Source: Silvibacterium sp. (lineage in GTDB: Bacteria > Acidobacteriota > Terriglobia > Terriglobales > Acidobacteriaceae). Taken from it: DNA of 34,396 nt. Made by a program: the position numbers and the translations under genes. The notes below the pieces were generated by a model that was given only the letters and a program-made list of their open reading frames with translations, did not search any database and was not told where the DNA came from. The stretch covers positions 1 through 34,396 of the forward strand of contig JAFAMZ010000211.1 of assembly GCA_019232935.1 (NCBI GenBank), in the 5' to 3' direction. Shown here piece by piece: positions 16,601 through 26,462 of this stretch (positions are counted from its first letter, which is position 1; each line of letters begins with the position of its first letter).

Positions 16601-17782
16601 ATGCACACGCTCGGCCTCTACCTCTCGATCCCGTTCTGCAAATCCAAGTGCACCTACTGTAACTTTGCATCCGGGGTCTTCCCGGCAACCTATTTCGAGC
16701 AATATATTGCTCGGCTCGAACAGGATCTGTCCTCGATCCGCGTAGAGACCCAGCAGCGGCACGTCGACCTGCCCGAAGTAGTCGATTCCATCTACCTCGG
16801 TGGCGGAACGCCGTCGTTGCTGCCGTCAGCTCTGATCAGACGCCTCTTTTCCGCAATCCGCCGCAGCTTCGCCGTGCTTCCGACAGCCGAAATCACAGCC
16901 GAATGCGCTCCAGGCCAGCTTGAGGACGCAACTCTCGGCGCTATCGTTGAAGCCGGGGTAAACCGCATCAGCTTCGGAGTCCAGTCGTTCATCGATTCCG
17001 AAGCGAAACACACAGGACGCTTTCACACACGTGAGATCGCGCTCCGCGACATCAACCGCGTGCGCCGCGCCGGAATTTCAAACCTCAGTCTCGATCTGAT
17101 CGCAGGCCTGCCCGGCCAGACCCGCGACTCGTGGCGCGAATCTCTTGCCACCCTGGCCGATACCGGAGTCAACCACGCCAGCGTTTACATGCTCGAAATC
17201 GACGCCGATTCCCGTCTGGGCCGCGAGCTAAGTTCCGGCGGTCTCAAGTACTACGCACCACAGGTTCCCTCCGACGAAGACATCGCGGACATGTACTCCG
17301 AAGCCGTCGAGCTTTTCGCTGCCCACGGCCTCCATCAGTACGAAATCTCCAACTTTGCGCGCGCCGGCAGGGAATCAGCCCACAACCTGAAGTATTGGCA
17401 CCGCAAGCCCTACCTTGGCCTCGGCCTCGACGCGCACTCCATGCTGCGCACCCGCTCCGGAGATGCTTTGCGCTTCGCCACCACCGATGAACTGGAGCCG
17501 TTCCTCAACTCATCGGGATGGAATCATCCGCACCGCCTCTCCCGTGAAGAAGAGATCGAAGAAGCGTGGTTCCTCGGCCTGCGCCTGAATGCTGGTGTAA
17601 GCCTCGGCGCTCTCCGAGCGGAATTTGGCCGGGCTGATGTCGATTCCTTCGAGCCTCTCCTCACCGAACTCGAATGCCACGGCCTCATCACCTGGACCGC
17701 TGACCGCATTGCCCTCACGACCCGTGGGCGGCTTGTTTCCAATGAGGTCTTTGAACGCTTCCTGATGGTTCCGGCCGCTTAA
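16601..17782 (+). CDS. hemW: Radical SAM heme chaperone HemW
   Basis: 393 aa; SIPFCKSKCTYCNF (CxxxCxxC), YLGGGTPSLL, HNLKYWHRKPYLGLGLDAHS (HNxxYW motif). Confidence 0.93.
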   Translation: MHTLGLYLSIPFCKSKCTYCNFASGVFPATYFEQYIARLEQDLSSIRVETQQRHVDLPEVVDSIYLGGGTPSLLPSALIRRLFSAIRRSFAVLPTAEITAECAPGQLEDATLGAIVEAGVNRISFGVQSFIDSEAKHTGRFHTREIALRDINRVRRAGISNLSLDLIAGLPGQTRDSWRESLATLADTGVNHASVYMLEIDADSRLGRELSSGGLKYYAPQVPSDEDIADMYSEAVELFAAHGLHQYEISNFARAGRESAHNLKYWHRKPYLGLGLDAHSMLRTRSGDALRFATTDELEPFLNSSGWNHPHRLSREEEIEEAWFLGLRLNAGVSLGALRAEFGRADVDSFEPLLTELECHGLITWTADRIALTTRGRLVSNEVFERFLMVPAA

Positions 17783-17787
17783 GCGGC
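17774..17787. repeat. 14-bp perfect palindrome gccgcttaagcggc across the hemW stop codon
   Basis: Direct reading. Confidence 0.6.
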
Positions 17788-17875
17788 GGGTGCCCCACAG
17801 CTTGCGCTGAGCGCAGCCAAAGGTTCCGGATTTTCGGACGTGGGAGCCAGCTTCGGTTGGACGTAAAATCTCCCC

Positions 17876-18967
17876 ATGTCCCTCAGCACTGCCGAAGCCG
17901 CCGCAGCCCATATTGAGCAGGCCCTCCCGACTGCCACCATCGAGCTCCGCAGCGATACCTTCACGAAGCCCACTGCCGCCATGCGCGCCGCCATGGCCGC
18001 CGCCGAGGTGGGAGACGACGTTTACGGTGAAGATCCCACCGTCAATCTCCTCGAATCCCGCGCATCCCAGATCTTCGGACGCGAAGCCGCTCTCTTCGTT
18101 CCAACTGGCACGATGGGGAACCAGATCGCCATCCATCTTCATACGCATCACGGCCAGGAGGTCGTCACCGAATCCCGCGCCCACGTGGTCGACTGGGAAA
18201 TGGCCATGGCTGCAGCCTTCTCCGGAGTCCAGCTCCGTCCGGTCTTCGCCGACCGTGGCATTGTCACCTGGAGCCACATCGAGCAGGCGCTGAAGAAAGC
18301 CGACTTTCACCGCGCCGGCACCGGCCTCATCACCCTCGAAAACAGCCACAACATGGCCGGAGGCACCGTCACACCCCGCCACGTCTATGAAGAGATCTGG
18401 TCGCGCACGGCCGAACTCGGCCTGCCCGTTCACCTCGACGGAGCTCGCATCTTTAACGCCGCCACAGCTCTCAATACCTCTGTCGCGGAGCTGACCTCAG
18501 GCTTCTCCAGCGTAATGTTCTGTCTCTCGAAGGGCCTCTGCGCGCCAGTAGGATCGATGCTCGTCGGCAGCCGCGACCTCATTGCCCGCGCCCGCACCGT
18601 CCGCAAAATGCTGGGCGGAGGCATGCGCCAGGCGGGAATCCTCGCCGCTGCCGGCCTCATCGCCCTGGAACAAATGCCGAAGCGCCTCGCTGAAGACCAC
18701 GCCAACGCGCGCCTCCTCGCCGAAACTCTGGCCGAACTGCCTCAGGTCGAGATCGACCTCTCCACGGTCCAGACCAATATCGTCATCTTCACCGTGAGGG
18801 GGTACCCAGACCCCACGCCGATCCTCGACCGGCTGAAGCAACGCGGCGTTCTCGCCGGTACAGCCGCCGATCACCAGATCCGATTTGTGACTCACAAGGA
18901 TGTTGACCGCGCCGCCTGCGAAGAAGCCGCAAAGATAGCCTCTGAAGTTATCGAGAGTGCTCGCTGA
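17876..18967 (+). CDS. Low-specificity threonine aldolase family, PLP-dependent
   Basis: 363 aa; IELRSDTFTKPTAAMRAAMAAAEVGDDVYGEDPTVNLLE, VHLDGARIFNAA, FCLSKGLCAPVGSMLVG (PLP lysine). Confidence 0.93.
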   Translation: MSLSTAEAAAAHIEQALPTATIELRSDTFTKPTAAMRAAMAAAEVGDDVYGEDPTVNLLESRASQIFGREAALFVPTGTMGNQIAIHLHTHHGQEVVTESRAHVVDWEMAMAAAFSGVQLRPVFADRGIVTWSHIEQALKKADFHRAGTGLITLENSHNMAGGTVTPRHVYEEIWSRTAELGLPVHLDGARIFNAATALNTSVAELTSGFSSVMFCLSKGLCAPVGSMLVGSRDLIARARTVRKMLGGGMRQAGILAAAGLIALEQMPKRLAEDHANARLLAETLAELPQVEIDLSTVQTNIVIFTVRGYPDPTPILDRLKQRGVLAGTAADHQIRFVTHKDVDRAACEEAAKIASEVIESAR

Positions 18968-18995
18968 CAGCCGTCCTCCGCATGTGGCGTGCAGA

Positions 18996-19445
18996 TCAGC
19001 TCACCGTCCATTGAAAGCACAGGCCGTATCCGTCTGGATCTCTGAGTTCAAGCTGCTTCATTCCGTACGGGGCCACGTGAGGCTCTTTCACATTGAGGCC
19101 GAGTGCTCTGAGCTGGCTGTACGCTCCGTCGACATCCGGGCAGCCCAGATAGAAGGTGATATCGCCGTGTGCGCTGAGCCATTCGGACGACCGCTCAGGC
19201 GGTCGTTCATCGTCATACTCATAGTGAGTGTTCAGCATGAGCTCCGCTCCATTTTTCCTGAGCCACGCCCAGTGAAAGCTGCCCGACGCCAACACGGGCG
19301 AATGGCTGACGACTTCGAATCCCAGCAAATCACAGTAAAAGCGGATAGACTCCGCCATGTCGTAGACGGAAATCAGGGGACAGAGGCCTTGAAAATCGAT
19401 TGCCATGGGCGCTCCATTCGTGGAAATGCCGTCCATGGTAACCAC
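18996..19445 (-). CDS. VOC/glyoxalase-like family protein
   Basis: 149 aa; CPLISVYDMAESIRFYCDLLGFEVVSHSP...LELRDPDGYGLCFQW. Confidence 0.87.
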   Translation of the reverse strand: MVTMDGISTNGAPMAIDFQGLCPLISVYDMAESIRFYCDLLGFEVVSHSPVLASGSFHWAWLRKNGAELMLNTHYEYDDERPPERSSEWLSAHGDITFYLGCPDVDGAYSQLRALGLNVKEPHVAPYGMKQLELRDPDGYGLCFQWTVS

Positions 19446-19546
19446 GGATGGCTAGGCTGCCAGACTGTATCAGTGCCGGCAATGATTCGCGCGCTGTAGC
19501 AAAAGAAATCTGCAGCCGCGCTTCCCACGCCAAATCTATATAATCA

Positions 19547-20539
19547 ATGGATATGCCTAAGTATTCCATCGTCGTCCCCTTCCACAACGAAGAAGAGAAC
19601 ATCACCGCCATGTACGACCGCCTCAAGGCCGTCATGGAGCAGGTGGGAGACAGCTTCGAGCTGGTCCTCGTTGACGATGGATCCACTGACCGCAGCTACA
19701 AGCTCCTCGAGGAAATCGCCGCAGTCGATAGTCGCGTGCTCGTCGTCAAGCTGCGCCGCAACTTCGGACAGACCTCCGCCCTTGCCGCCGGCTTCGATCA
19801 CGCCCAGGGCGATTACATCCTCGCCATGGACGGCGACCTGCAGCACGACCCCTCCGAGATCCCTAACTTCATCGAAAAGCTCGAAGAGGGCTACGACGTT
19901 GTCAGCGGGTGGCGCAAGGAGCGCATCGACAACTTCGTCATGCGCCGCATCCCCTCGCGCTGTGCAAACTGGCTGATGGCAAAACTCTCCGGTGTCGATA
20001 TCCACGACTTTGGGACAACCTTCAAGGCCTACCGCCGCGAAGTCATCCACAACATTCCGCTTTACGGCGAGATGCACCGCTTCATCCCCGCTCTGGCTGC
20101 CTCCTACGGAGCCAGCATCTGCGAGATTCCCATCCGCAACGTCAATCGTGAGCGCGGCAAGTCGCATTACGGCATCGGCCGCACCTTCCGCGTCTTCTTC
20201 GACCTGCTGACCATTCGTTTCCTGCTGAAGTACATGATGCGCCCGCTGCACTTCTTCGGGATCTTCGGCGCGCTGAGCTTTCTTCTCGGAGGCGGTATCT
20301 CCATCTTCCTGCTCGCGCTTAAGCTCTTCACACACCAGGACGTCATGGATCAGCATGGGCCGCTTTTCGTCATCGCTGGCATTCTCATTCTCGCCGGCAT
20401 TCAGATGGTCGCCATCGGACTTCTCGGGGAGCTCCAGGTGCGGCACTATCACTCCGCGACCCAGCGTGCGCCGTATAGCATCGATCGCCTCGTGCGGCTG
20501 CGCGCCTCCGGCGAGCAGAGCCTGCTGCACGAAGACTAA
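19547..20539 (+). CDS. Family 2 glycosyltransferase (DPM1/GtrB-like) with C-terminal TM segments
   Basis: 330 aa; YSIVVPFHNEEENITAMYDRL, LVDDGSTDRS, LRRNFGQTSALAAGFDHAQGDYILAMDGDLQHDP. Confidence 0.95.
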   Translation: MDMPKYSIVVPFHNEEENITAMYDRLKAVMEQVGDSFELVLVDDGSTDRSYKLLEEIAAVDSRVLVVKLRRNFGQTSALAAGFDHAQGDYILAMDGDLQHDPSEIPNFIEKLEEGYDVVSGWRKERIDNFVMRRIPSRCANWLMAKLSGVDIHDFGTTFKAYRREVIHNIPLYGEMHRFIPALAASYGASICEIPIRNVNRERGKSHYGIGRTFRVFFDLLTIRFLLKYMMRPLHFFGIFGALSFLLGGGISIFLLALKLFTHQDVMDQHGPLFVIAGILILAGIQMVAIGLLGELQVRHYHSATQRAPYSIDRLVRLRASGEQSLLHED

Positions 20540-20548
20540 GGCCCCTAC

Positions 20549-20757
20549 CTACCAGATCGTTTTCACGCCTGAGGCTCGGATTCGGCCGTCACGGCTGATA
20601 ATGGGCACGTTGAGGTGAATCGCCGTAGCTGCGATCAGACGGTCCGGCAGGTCCGGAACGGCTGCTCGGGGTACATGCAGCATGGTTTTCGAAAGTCTGC
20701 GGTCGTCGACAGATACCAAAGCGCCGCATGAGTATCGGCAACTCCAGCTATCTTCAA
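20549..20757 (-). pseudogene. Decayed VapC-like PIN toxin: frameshift and apparent internal deletion
   Basis: From TTG at 20757: LKIAGVADTHAALWYLS; other frame: DDRRLSKTMLHVPRAAVPDLPDRLIAATAIHLNVPIISRDGRIRASGVKTIW. 209 nt is not a multiple of 3. Confidence 0.75.
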
Positions 20758-21018
20758 AATTCTTCGCCAAACCCCTTGAACATGTCGGCCCGGTTCGCAT
20801 CAATTTCTTCGGCAGTCGGAGCCGGCCCGTACTTGGCGAGCATGCCGCGCCTCGTCTGCAATGGAGCCTTTGGGGGGAGCCTCACTCGACCGAAGCTCAC
20901 GCTCCAGCACTTCGCACACATAGTCTTCCGGAGAAACACCATGGGCCTTAGCGTGCGCTTTGAGCGCGGCTTCGAGCTTCTCTGGAACTTCAACGATCAT
21001 TGATAGCTCTCCTGCCAC
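20754..21018 (-). pseudogene. Frameshifted VapB-like antitoxin
   Basis: Frame 1 MIVEVPEKLEAALKAHAKAHGVSPEDYVCEVLERELRSSEAPPK, then frame 2 APLQTRRGMLAKYGPAPTAEEIDANRADMFKGFGEEF; the frames join at a C6 tract. Confidence 0.75.
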
Positions 21019-21172
21019 TATATTCTAGTTGGCGAAATCACGTGCCCAAAGGCGTAGGCTCGCACTTGTACAATCCCGTCAAAGAGAGCAATGGCGAAAG
21101 ATGAGAGATCCGGCGAGCGCCCTCGAACATCGTCCCGCGATTTTAAGCCCGAATATAGAAAAGGGAAGAGGA

Positions 21173-22249
21173 ATGCGAATCAGATCCATGCGTTTTAACG
21201 TCGCCGCAGTACTCTTAATAATAATCACTGCCGGCACCCTCGGAGCCATCGCCCAGCCCACACCGCCGCAATCCCTTCTCGCCCTCTCCAAACGGAACCA
21301 TACGCTGGCCATCGTTGACCCGGCTACGCTCCAGGTCGTCGCAAAGGCTCCAGTCGGTCCCGACCCGCACGAGGTCATTGCTTCTTCCGACGGCCGCACC
21401 GCCTATGTTTCCATCTACGGCGGAGGCCGCTACCACGCCCTCTCCGTCATCGACCTCGTCGCGCAGAAAGCCCTGCCCGACATTGATACCGGAGCGCTGA
21501 ACGGCCCGCACGGCCTGACCTTCGTCGGCGGAAAGCTGTACTTCACCGCCGAGGGCGCCAAGGTGATCGCGCGGTTTGATCCGGCCACAGCCAGGATCGA
21601 CTGGGTCATGGGCACCGGCCAGAACCGCACCCACATGATCTACGTCACACCCGACGAGAAGCAGATCTACACCACCAACGTCGCGTCAGCGACGGTCTCC
21701 CTGTTCGGACAGGTCCCGTCATTCATGAGACCCCCGCCCGGAATGCAGCCGCCGCCCGGCATGGCTCCTCCGCCCGACTCCCCTCCGCGCATGGACTGGA
21801 ACCAGACCATCATCCCGGTGGGCAAAGGCGATGAGGGATTCGATGTCTCACCGGATGGCCGTGAACTCTGGACCGCAGACGCGCAGGACGGAACCATCTC
21901 GATCATCGATCTGGCGAATAGGAAAATCTCTGCCACTCTCGCTGCCGGAATCCAGAGCGCCAACCGTCTGAAATTCACTCCTGACGGTAAGCTGGTTCTG
22001 ATTTCCATGTTGCGCAATGGCGATCTCGTCGCCTACGACGCAGCATCGCGCAAGGAGTACAAGCGCGTAAAGATCGGCCATGGGGCAGCCGGCATCCTTA
22101 TGGACCCGACAGTTCCTCGGGCCTTCGTAGCGTGCTCGCCGGACAATTATGTAGCTGTGATTGATCTCAAAACCTTCGAAGTCACCAGCCACATCGATGT
22201 GGGTGGAGAGCCGGATGGCCTCGCCTGGGCCGTGCGGTCGCAGCAATAA
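21173..22249 (+). CDS. Secreted YncE-like beta-propeller protein
   Basis: In ORF 21029..22249; ATG at 21173 with upstream purine-rich RBS and signal peptide; repeats such as DEGFDVSPDGRELWTADAQDGTISIIDLANRK. Confidence 0.87.
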   Translation: MRIRSMRFNVAAVLLIIITAGTLGAIAQPTPPQSLLALSKRNHTLAIVDPATLQVVAKAPVGPDPHEVIASSDGRTAYVSIYGGGRYHALSVIDLVAQKALPDIDTGALNGPHGLTFVGGKLYFTAEGAKVIARFDPATARIDWVMGTGQNRTHMIYVTPDEKQIYTTNVASATVSLFGQVPSFMRPPPGMQPPPGMAPPPDSPPRMDWNQTIIPVGKGDEGFDVSPDGRELWTADAQDGTISIIDLANRKISATLAAGIQSANRLKFTPDGKLVLISMLRNGDLVAYDAASRKEYKRVKIGHGAAGILMDPTVPRAFVACSPDNYVAVIDLKTFEVTSHIDVGGEPDGLAWAVRSQQ

Positions 22250-22411
22250 AGGTGAACTCGTCCGGCTCAGGCTAGACGTCTTTCAATTTGCTTTGGCGAT
22301 AGCACACGAACCTTGAATCACGTTCAGCGGCCTCTAGTCTAGCGGCGTATCACGGCTCTGCGCTGTGTTACCCATCACATCTCGGCGGTGACAATCCCTA
22401 ATAAACTGGGC

Positions 22412-22440
22412 TCGAATTGGAGAATCCTGTTCCAATTCGA
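22412..22440. promoter_or_regulatory. 10-bp inverted repeat in the long leader upstream of the DUF3034 gene
   Basis: tcgaattgga-gaatcctgt-tccaattcga. Confidence 0.45.
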
Positions 22441-22657
22441 ACCTTTCGTTGATCTGTATCTGTATGCGGCGTTTCTGCTCCCCAGGCCCCGCCGCACAAG
22501 ATACACAGAGGCAAATTGCATTTCGCGTTGCCTGAACTGAGTCGTTGTTTATTGCCCTGAGAAGCGCCCGGCGGAACGAGACGCCCTGCGGTCTTCCTTA
22601 ACCCGCGAAGGACGGGGCTGGACAGATCTCGCATGCATTCCTTTGCCAGGAGCAACC

Positions 22658-23641
22658 ATGATTCGCACTCATAAACGCACCCTGTTCTGGTTGGGGTTTA
22701 CTCTTGCTCTCCTTCAAGCCTTCATCTTCTCGATTGTTTCTCACGCCCAGAATCTCGGCTACGAAGGCCCGACCGGAATCTTCGTTACACCCATCGCATC
22801 CGTGGCCCCTTCTGAGGGCAAGGGCTTCGGTCATCCCGTGGTCGCATATCACTTTCTCAACGGCGGTGACGTGATCGGAAATTACAGCACCGTTTCAGTT
22901 ACAGAAGGCGCTTTCAAGCGCATTGAGTTCGGTTACACAGCAGAATTGCAGAAACAGGGTGACGACCACACTAATTCCGTGAACCTGGCTCCTCTGTGGA
23001 CTGAAAGCATGCACATTGTCCACGGAAAAGCCAACCTCCTCGCGGAGAACTCCTTCAACAAAAAGTGGGTTCCGGCCATCTCTGTGGGCGCGATCGGGCG
23101 CTTCAACGACAACAACGTCGGCGACGGCACGAATTCAGCCGCGCTGCACGAGGCCCTGAGCATCACCAACGGAATCCAGACCACGAAAAATGCCGATGTG
23201 TACCTGGTCGGCACAAAGGTCGTCACGCAATTCATCCCGAAAGTTCCAGTGCTGCTCAGTGGCGGCGTACGTGGCACCAATGCAGTGCTCTGGGGGCTCG
23301 GCGGTAATTCAGTCGACTTCGAAGCACGCGGGTTTGGTGCGGCGGCCTTTGTGCTGACGGGTCCGGCGAAGAGCACCATCATCCTCGCCGCCGAGGTCGC
23401 GCAGCAACCGCATCATCTGGCAGTGACGCTGGACGACGGCCGGAAAGTAGGCATTTTCAACATTCCCACATCGGAGGTTTATGCCGTCCGTGTCCTGCCG
23501 TTCCACAAGTACAAGCTCAATGCCGATTTCGGTGTCCTGCAGGCTGCAGGCCACATCGGAGCGTCCCCGACTCTGCCTGATGTCCCTGTGAACCTGAATG
23601 CCCGTGCCCGGTTTGCCATGGGTCTGTCTTACGGGTTCTGA
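22658..23641 (+). CDS. DUF3034-like secreted/outer-membrane protein
   Basis: Signal peptide; NLGYEGPTGIFVTPIASVAPSEGKGFGHPVVAYHFLNGG; AGGAG before ATG at 22658. Confidence 0.75.
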   Translation: MIRTHKRTLFWLGFTLALLQAFIFSIVSHAQNLGYEGPTGIFVTPIASVAPSEGKGFGHPVVAYHFLNGGDVIGNYSTVSVTEGAFKRIEFGYTAELQKQGDDHTNSVNLAPLWTESMHIVHGKANLLAENSFNKKWVPAISVGAIGRFNDNNVGDGTNSAALHEALSITNGIQTTKNADVYLVGTKVVTQFIPKVPVLLSGGVRGTNAVLWGLGGNSVDFEARGFGAAAFVLTGPAKSTIILAAEVAQQPHHLAVTLDDGRKVGIFNIPTSEVYAVRVLPFHKYKLNADFGVLQAAGHIGASPTLPDVPVNLNARARFAMGLSYGF

Positions 23642-23701
23642 TCGCGGCACCAACGCAGGCGCAGTGGCAGGAACGGTCAGCCGCTCCTGCCGCTTTATCC
23701 C

Positions 23702-26095
23702 TCACGCCAGCTTCAGACGGCTCAACCGCAAGCTGTTCGTCACCACGCTGAATGAGCTCAGCGCCATCGCCGCGCTGCCCAGCACCGGGCTGAGCATCAC
23801 TCCCCATATCGGATACAAAACTCCCGCTGCGACCGGAATCCCGATGACGTTATAGGCAAATGCCCAGAATAAGTTCTGCCTCATCACGCGCATGGTGCCC
23901 CGCGAAAGGGAAATGGCTGCCGCAACTCCGCTTAGTTCGCTGCGCATCAGAGTTACATCGCCCGCCTCAATCGCAATATCGGAGCCGGTTGCCATGGTGA
24001 TGCCTACATCGGCCTGTGCCAGCGCCGGTGCGTCGTTAACTCCATCGCCCGCCATCGCCACAACGTGATTCAGTGCTTGCAGCTTGCGAACCGCCTCAAC
24101 CTTGCCCTGTGGAAGCACCCCGGCGATCACGGTGTCCACGCCAGCTTCGGCGGCAATCGCGCGTGCCGTACGCTCGTTGTCGCCTGTCACCATTACCACC
24201 TGCAGGCTCTCCCGGTGCAGCTGCTCGATCGCGGCTGCCGCACCCGCCTTGATCGTATCGGCTACCACAATCACCCCCGCAAGTTGGCCGTCGATCCCCA
24301 CCCACAGCGGTGTGCGTCCCCTGCTTGCCTGTTCTTCGCCCACCGGACTAAGGGCAGAAACGGCGATGCCGTGATCGTGCATGTGCTGCTCATTCCCGAG
24401 CACGACATCGTGGCCCTCTACCACGCCTGCCACACCCCGCCCCGGCATCGACGTGAAGCTCTCCGCCTCTGGAATGGCCGGGCTGTTTTCCTTCGCATAT
24501 TGGACTACTGCCTCGCCCAGAGGATGCTCGCTGGCTCCTTCGAGCGCAGCTGCCAGCAGCACAACACCATTCCGCGAAAAGCTGCTCTCCGGATTGAGGA
24601 GTATGTCAGTCACCTCGGGGCGTCCAGTGGTAATGGTACCCGTCTTGTCCAGCACCACCGTGTCGACCTTCTCCAGCCTCTGCAGGGCTTCTCCGCCCTT
24701 GATAAGTAATCCGAACTGGGCGCCGCGGCCCGTCGCGACCATCACCGCCGTTGGCACTGCCAGCCCCATCGCACACGGACAGGCAATCACCAGCACCGTT
24801 ACCGCTGCCGCAAATCCCTGCATTGCTCCATAGCTGCGGCCGAAAACTTCCCAGCCCAGAAAGGTCACAATTGCCAATACCAGGACCGTTGGCACGAACA
24901 CCGCGCTGATCCTGTCCGCCAGATTCTGAATCGGTGCACGCGATCCCTGCGCGTCGTGCAGCAGCCGCACAATCTGCGCCAGCATGCTTTCCGATCCCAC
25001 CGCTGTCGCGCGATATTCGAGCGAGCCGCGCTGGTTCAGCGTCCCGCCGATCACGCGGTCGCCTCGCGTCTTCTCAACGGGAAGCGACTCGCCGGTCAGC
25101 ATCGACTCGTCCACACTGCTCCTGCCTGCGGTCACCTCGCCGTCTGCCGGAACCCGCTCGCCAGGCCGCACTCGAATCACATCTCCGGGCGCAAGCGCCT
25201 CAACAGGCATATTCAGCTCCACTCCGTCCCGCACTACTCGCGCGGTCTTCGGCTGCAGTTGTGCCAGGTTGCGCAGCGCCATGACCGTGCGGCCCTTCGC
25301 GCGCGCTTCAAGCGTGTTGCCGATCAGCACCAGCGCGATGATCAGGATGCCCGCGTCGAAGTACACATCCGGCGCAATTCCGCGCGCGATAAAAAATCCC
25401 GGGGCGACCGTCATCGCAGCCGAATACAGAAACGCCGCACCGGTCCCGAGCGCGACCAGCGTATTCATATCTGCCGTCTTGTGCCGCAGCGCCGACCAGG
25501 CCTTGACGTAAAATCGCCGCCCGGCCCATCCCGCGACAAACGCCGACAGTCCCAGCAGCAACCATCGAATCGCATCGTCATCCATCGCATACAGCCATGG
25601 CATTATTCTGCGCAAAACCGGATCGAGCGTCCGCATTGACCAGTTCATGAAGGGATCCTTCATCCGCTCCAGACTGCCTGTGGCCTTCACGCTCATCAGC
25701 GGAATCGAGAGAAGCATTGCTGCCGCGCCTGCGATCGTGCTGACGATCGCCTTCGCCCTTAACCCGCGATATTCCTGCAGTTGTGCGGCGTCGTTCCTTT
25801 CCTGCTCCTCAAGAATCAACCCGGCGGCCGATGGCATCTCCGCGCCGTAGCCTGTGCCGCGTATCTTCTCGACCAGGGCCGCCGGAGACACCACTCCCGG
25901 ATCGAACGTCACCGTCGCATTGTGCAGCATCAGGTTGACAGTCGCATCGCGAACACCCGCCTCTTCAGCAAGTGTGCGTTGCACAAACGCCTGGCACGCC
26001 GCACACGTCATTCCGGTCACGGGAATAGTCACCCGATCCAGGGTCGCCGCCTTGACGTTCTCCCTTGTTGCTGATGCCGTTGCTGGGGTCGACAT
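23702..26095 (-). CDS. copA: Copper-translocating P-type ATPase
   Basis: 797 aa; HMA motif [48 protein letters not shown]. Confidence 0.95.
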   Translation of the reverse strand: MSTPATASATRENVKAATLDRVTIPVTGMTCAACQAFVQRTLAEEAGVRDATVNLMLHNATVTFDPGVVSPAALVEKIRGTGYGAEMPSAAGLILEEQERNDAAQLQEYRGLRAKAIVSTIAGAAAMLLSIPLMSVKATGSLERMKDPFMNWSMRTLDPVLRRIMPWLYAMDDDAIRWLLLGLSAFVAGWAGRRFYVKAWSALRHKTADMNTLVALGTGAAFLYSAAMTVAPGFFIARGIAPDVYFDAGILIIALVLIGNTLEARAKGRTVMALRNLAQLQPKTARVVRDGVELNMPVEALAPGDVIRVRPGERVPADGEVTAGRSSVDESMLTGESLPVEKTRGDRVIGGTLNQRGSLEYRATAVGSESMLAQIVRLLHDAQGSRAPIQNLADRISAVFVPTVLVLAIVTFLGWEVFGRSYGAMQGFAAAVTVLVIACPCAMGLAVPTAVMVATGRGAQFGLLIKGGEALQRLEKVDTVVLDKTGTITTGRPEVTDILLNPESSFSRNGVVLLAAALEGASEHPLGEAVVQYAKENSPAIPEAESFTSMPGRGVAGVVEGHDVVLGNEQHMHDHGIAVSALSPVGEEQASRGRTPLWVGIDGQLAGVIVVADTIKAGAAAAIEQLHRESLQVVMVTGDNERTARAIAAEAGVDTVIAGVLPQGKVEAVRKLQALNHVVAMAGDGVNDAPALAQADVGITMATGSDIAIEAGDVTLMRSELSGVAAAISLSRGTMRVMRQNLFWAFAYNVIGIPVAAGVLYPIWGVMLSPVLGSAAMALSSFSVVTNSLRLSRLKLA

Positions 26096-26104
26096 CGCCC
26101 TTCC

Positions 26105-26323
26105 TCAACGCTCGATCTGCGCTTTGAAGCCGATGCGGTCGACGACTCCTGCAATTTCTTCCGGAGTAGCAAGCGCAGGCTCAAACTCAACCATTGCCGA
26201 CCCCACTTGAACAGAATCGACCCGAACGCCCTTCACGCTCGCAAGAGCTCTGGTCACTCTGCCGACGCAGCCTTCGCAATGCATCCCGTCAATCGACAAT
26301 TTAAGCTCTCTGGGCATTTCCAA
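26105..26323 (-). CDS. copZ: Heavy-metal-associated domain protein, copper chaperone-like
   Basis: 72 aa; LSIDGMHCEGCVGRVTRALASVKGV (MxCxxC); 9 nt upstream of copA. Confidence 0.88.
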   Translation of the reverse strand: MEMPRELKLSIDGMHCEGCVGRVTRALASVKGVRVDSVQVGSAMVEFEPALATPEEIAGVVDRIGFKAQIER

Positions 26324-26392
26324 ATCCCTTCCTTCTAAACTGGATGCCCTTTCCCCCTATAGTATGCAAAATCGTTGTTCCGATTCTTCCGG

Positions 26393-26436
26393 CGAAAAAG
26401 CAAAAGCCGATACCAGGAGTCTCCCTGATATCGGCT
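26393..26436 (-). terminator. Rho-independent terminator for the 26463..27491 gene
   Basis: Minus strand: AGCCGATATCAGGGAGACTCCTGGTATCGGCT followed by TTTGCTTTTT. Confidence 0.75.
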
Positions 26437-26462
26437 CGCGAGCCCGGTTCAGCCGGTTATGT

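Noticed and set aside
17510-18433. 307-aa minus ORF across hemW and threonine aldolase
   Set aside because: Opposite two well-supported genes; Gly/Glu-rich product with no domain.
18996-19445. VOC protein as a bleomycin or fosfomycin resistance gene
   Set aside because: The VOC fold is too general; no residues pointing to either function.
19544-20530. 328-aa minus ORF exactly antisense to the GT2 gene
   Set aside because: Mirror ORF from high-GC codon bias. The plus frame has a clear GT2 domain; the minus product is acidic low-complexity sequence with no recognisable domain.
21029-21172. N-terminal extension of the beta-propeller ORF
   Set aside because: The extension has no RBS and is basic; the ATG at 21173 has an RBS and gives a proper signal peptide.
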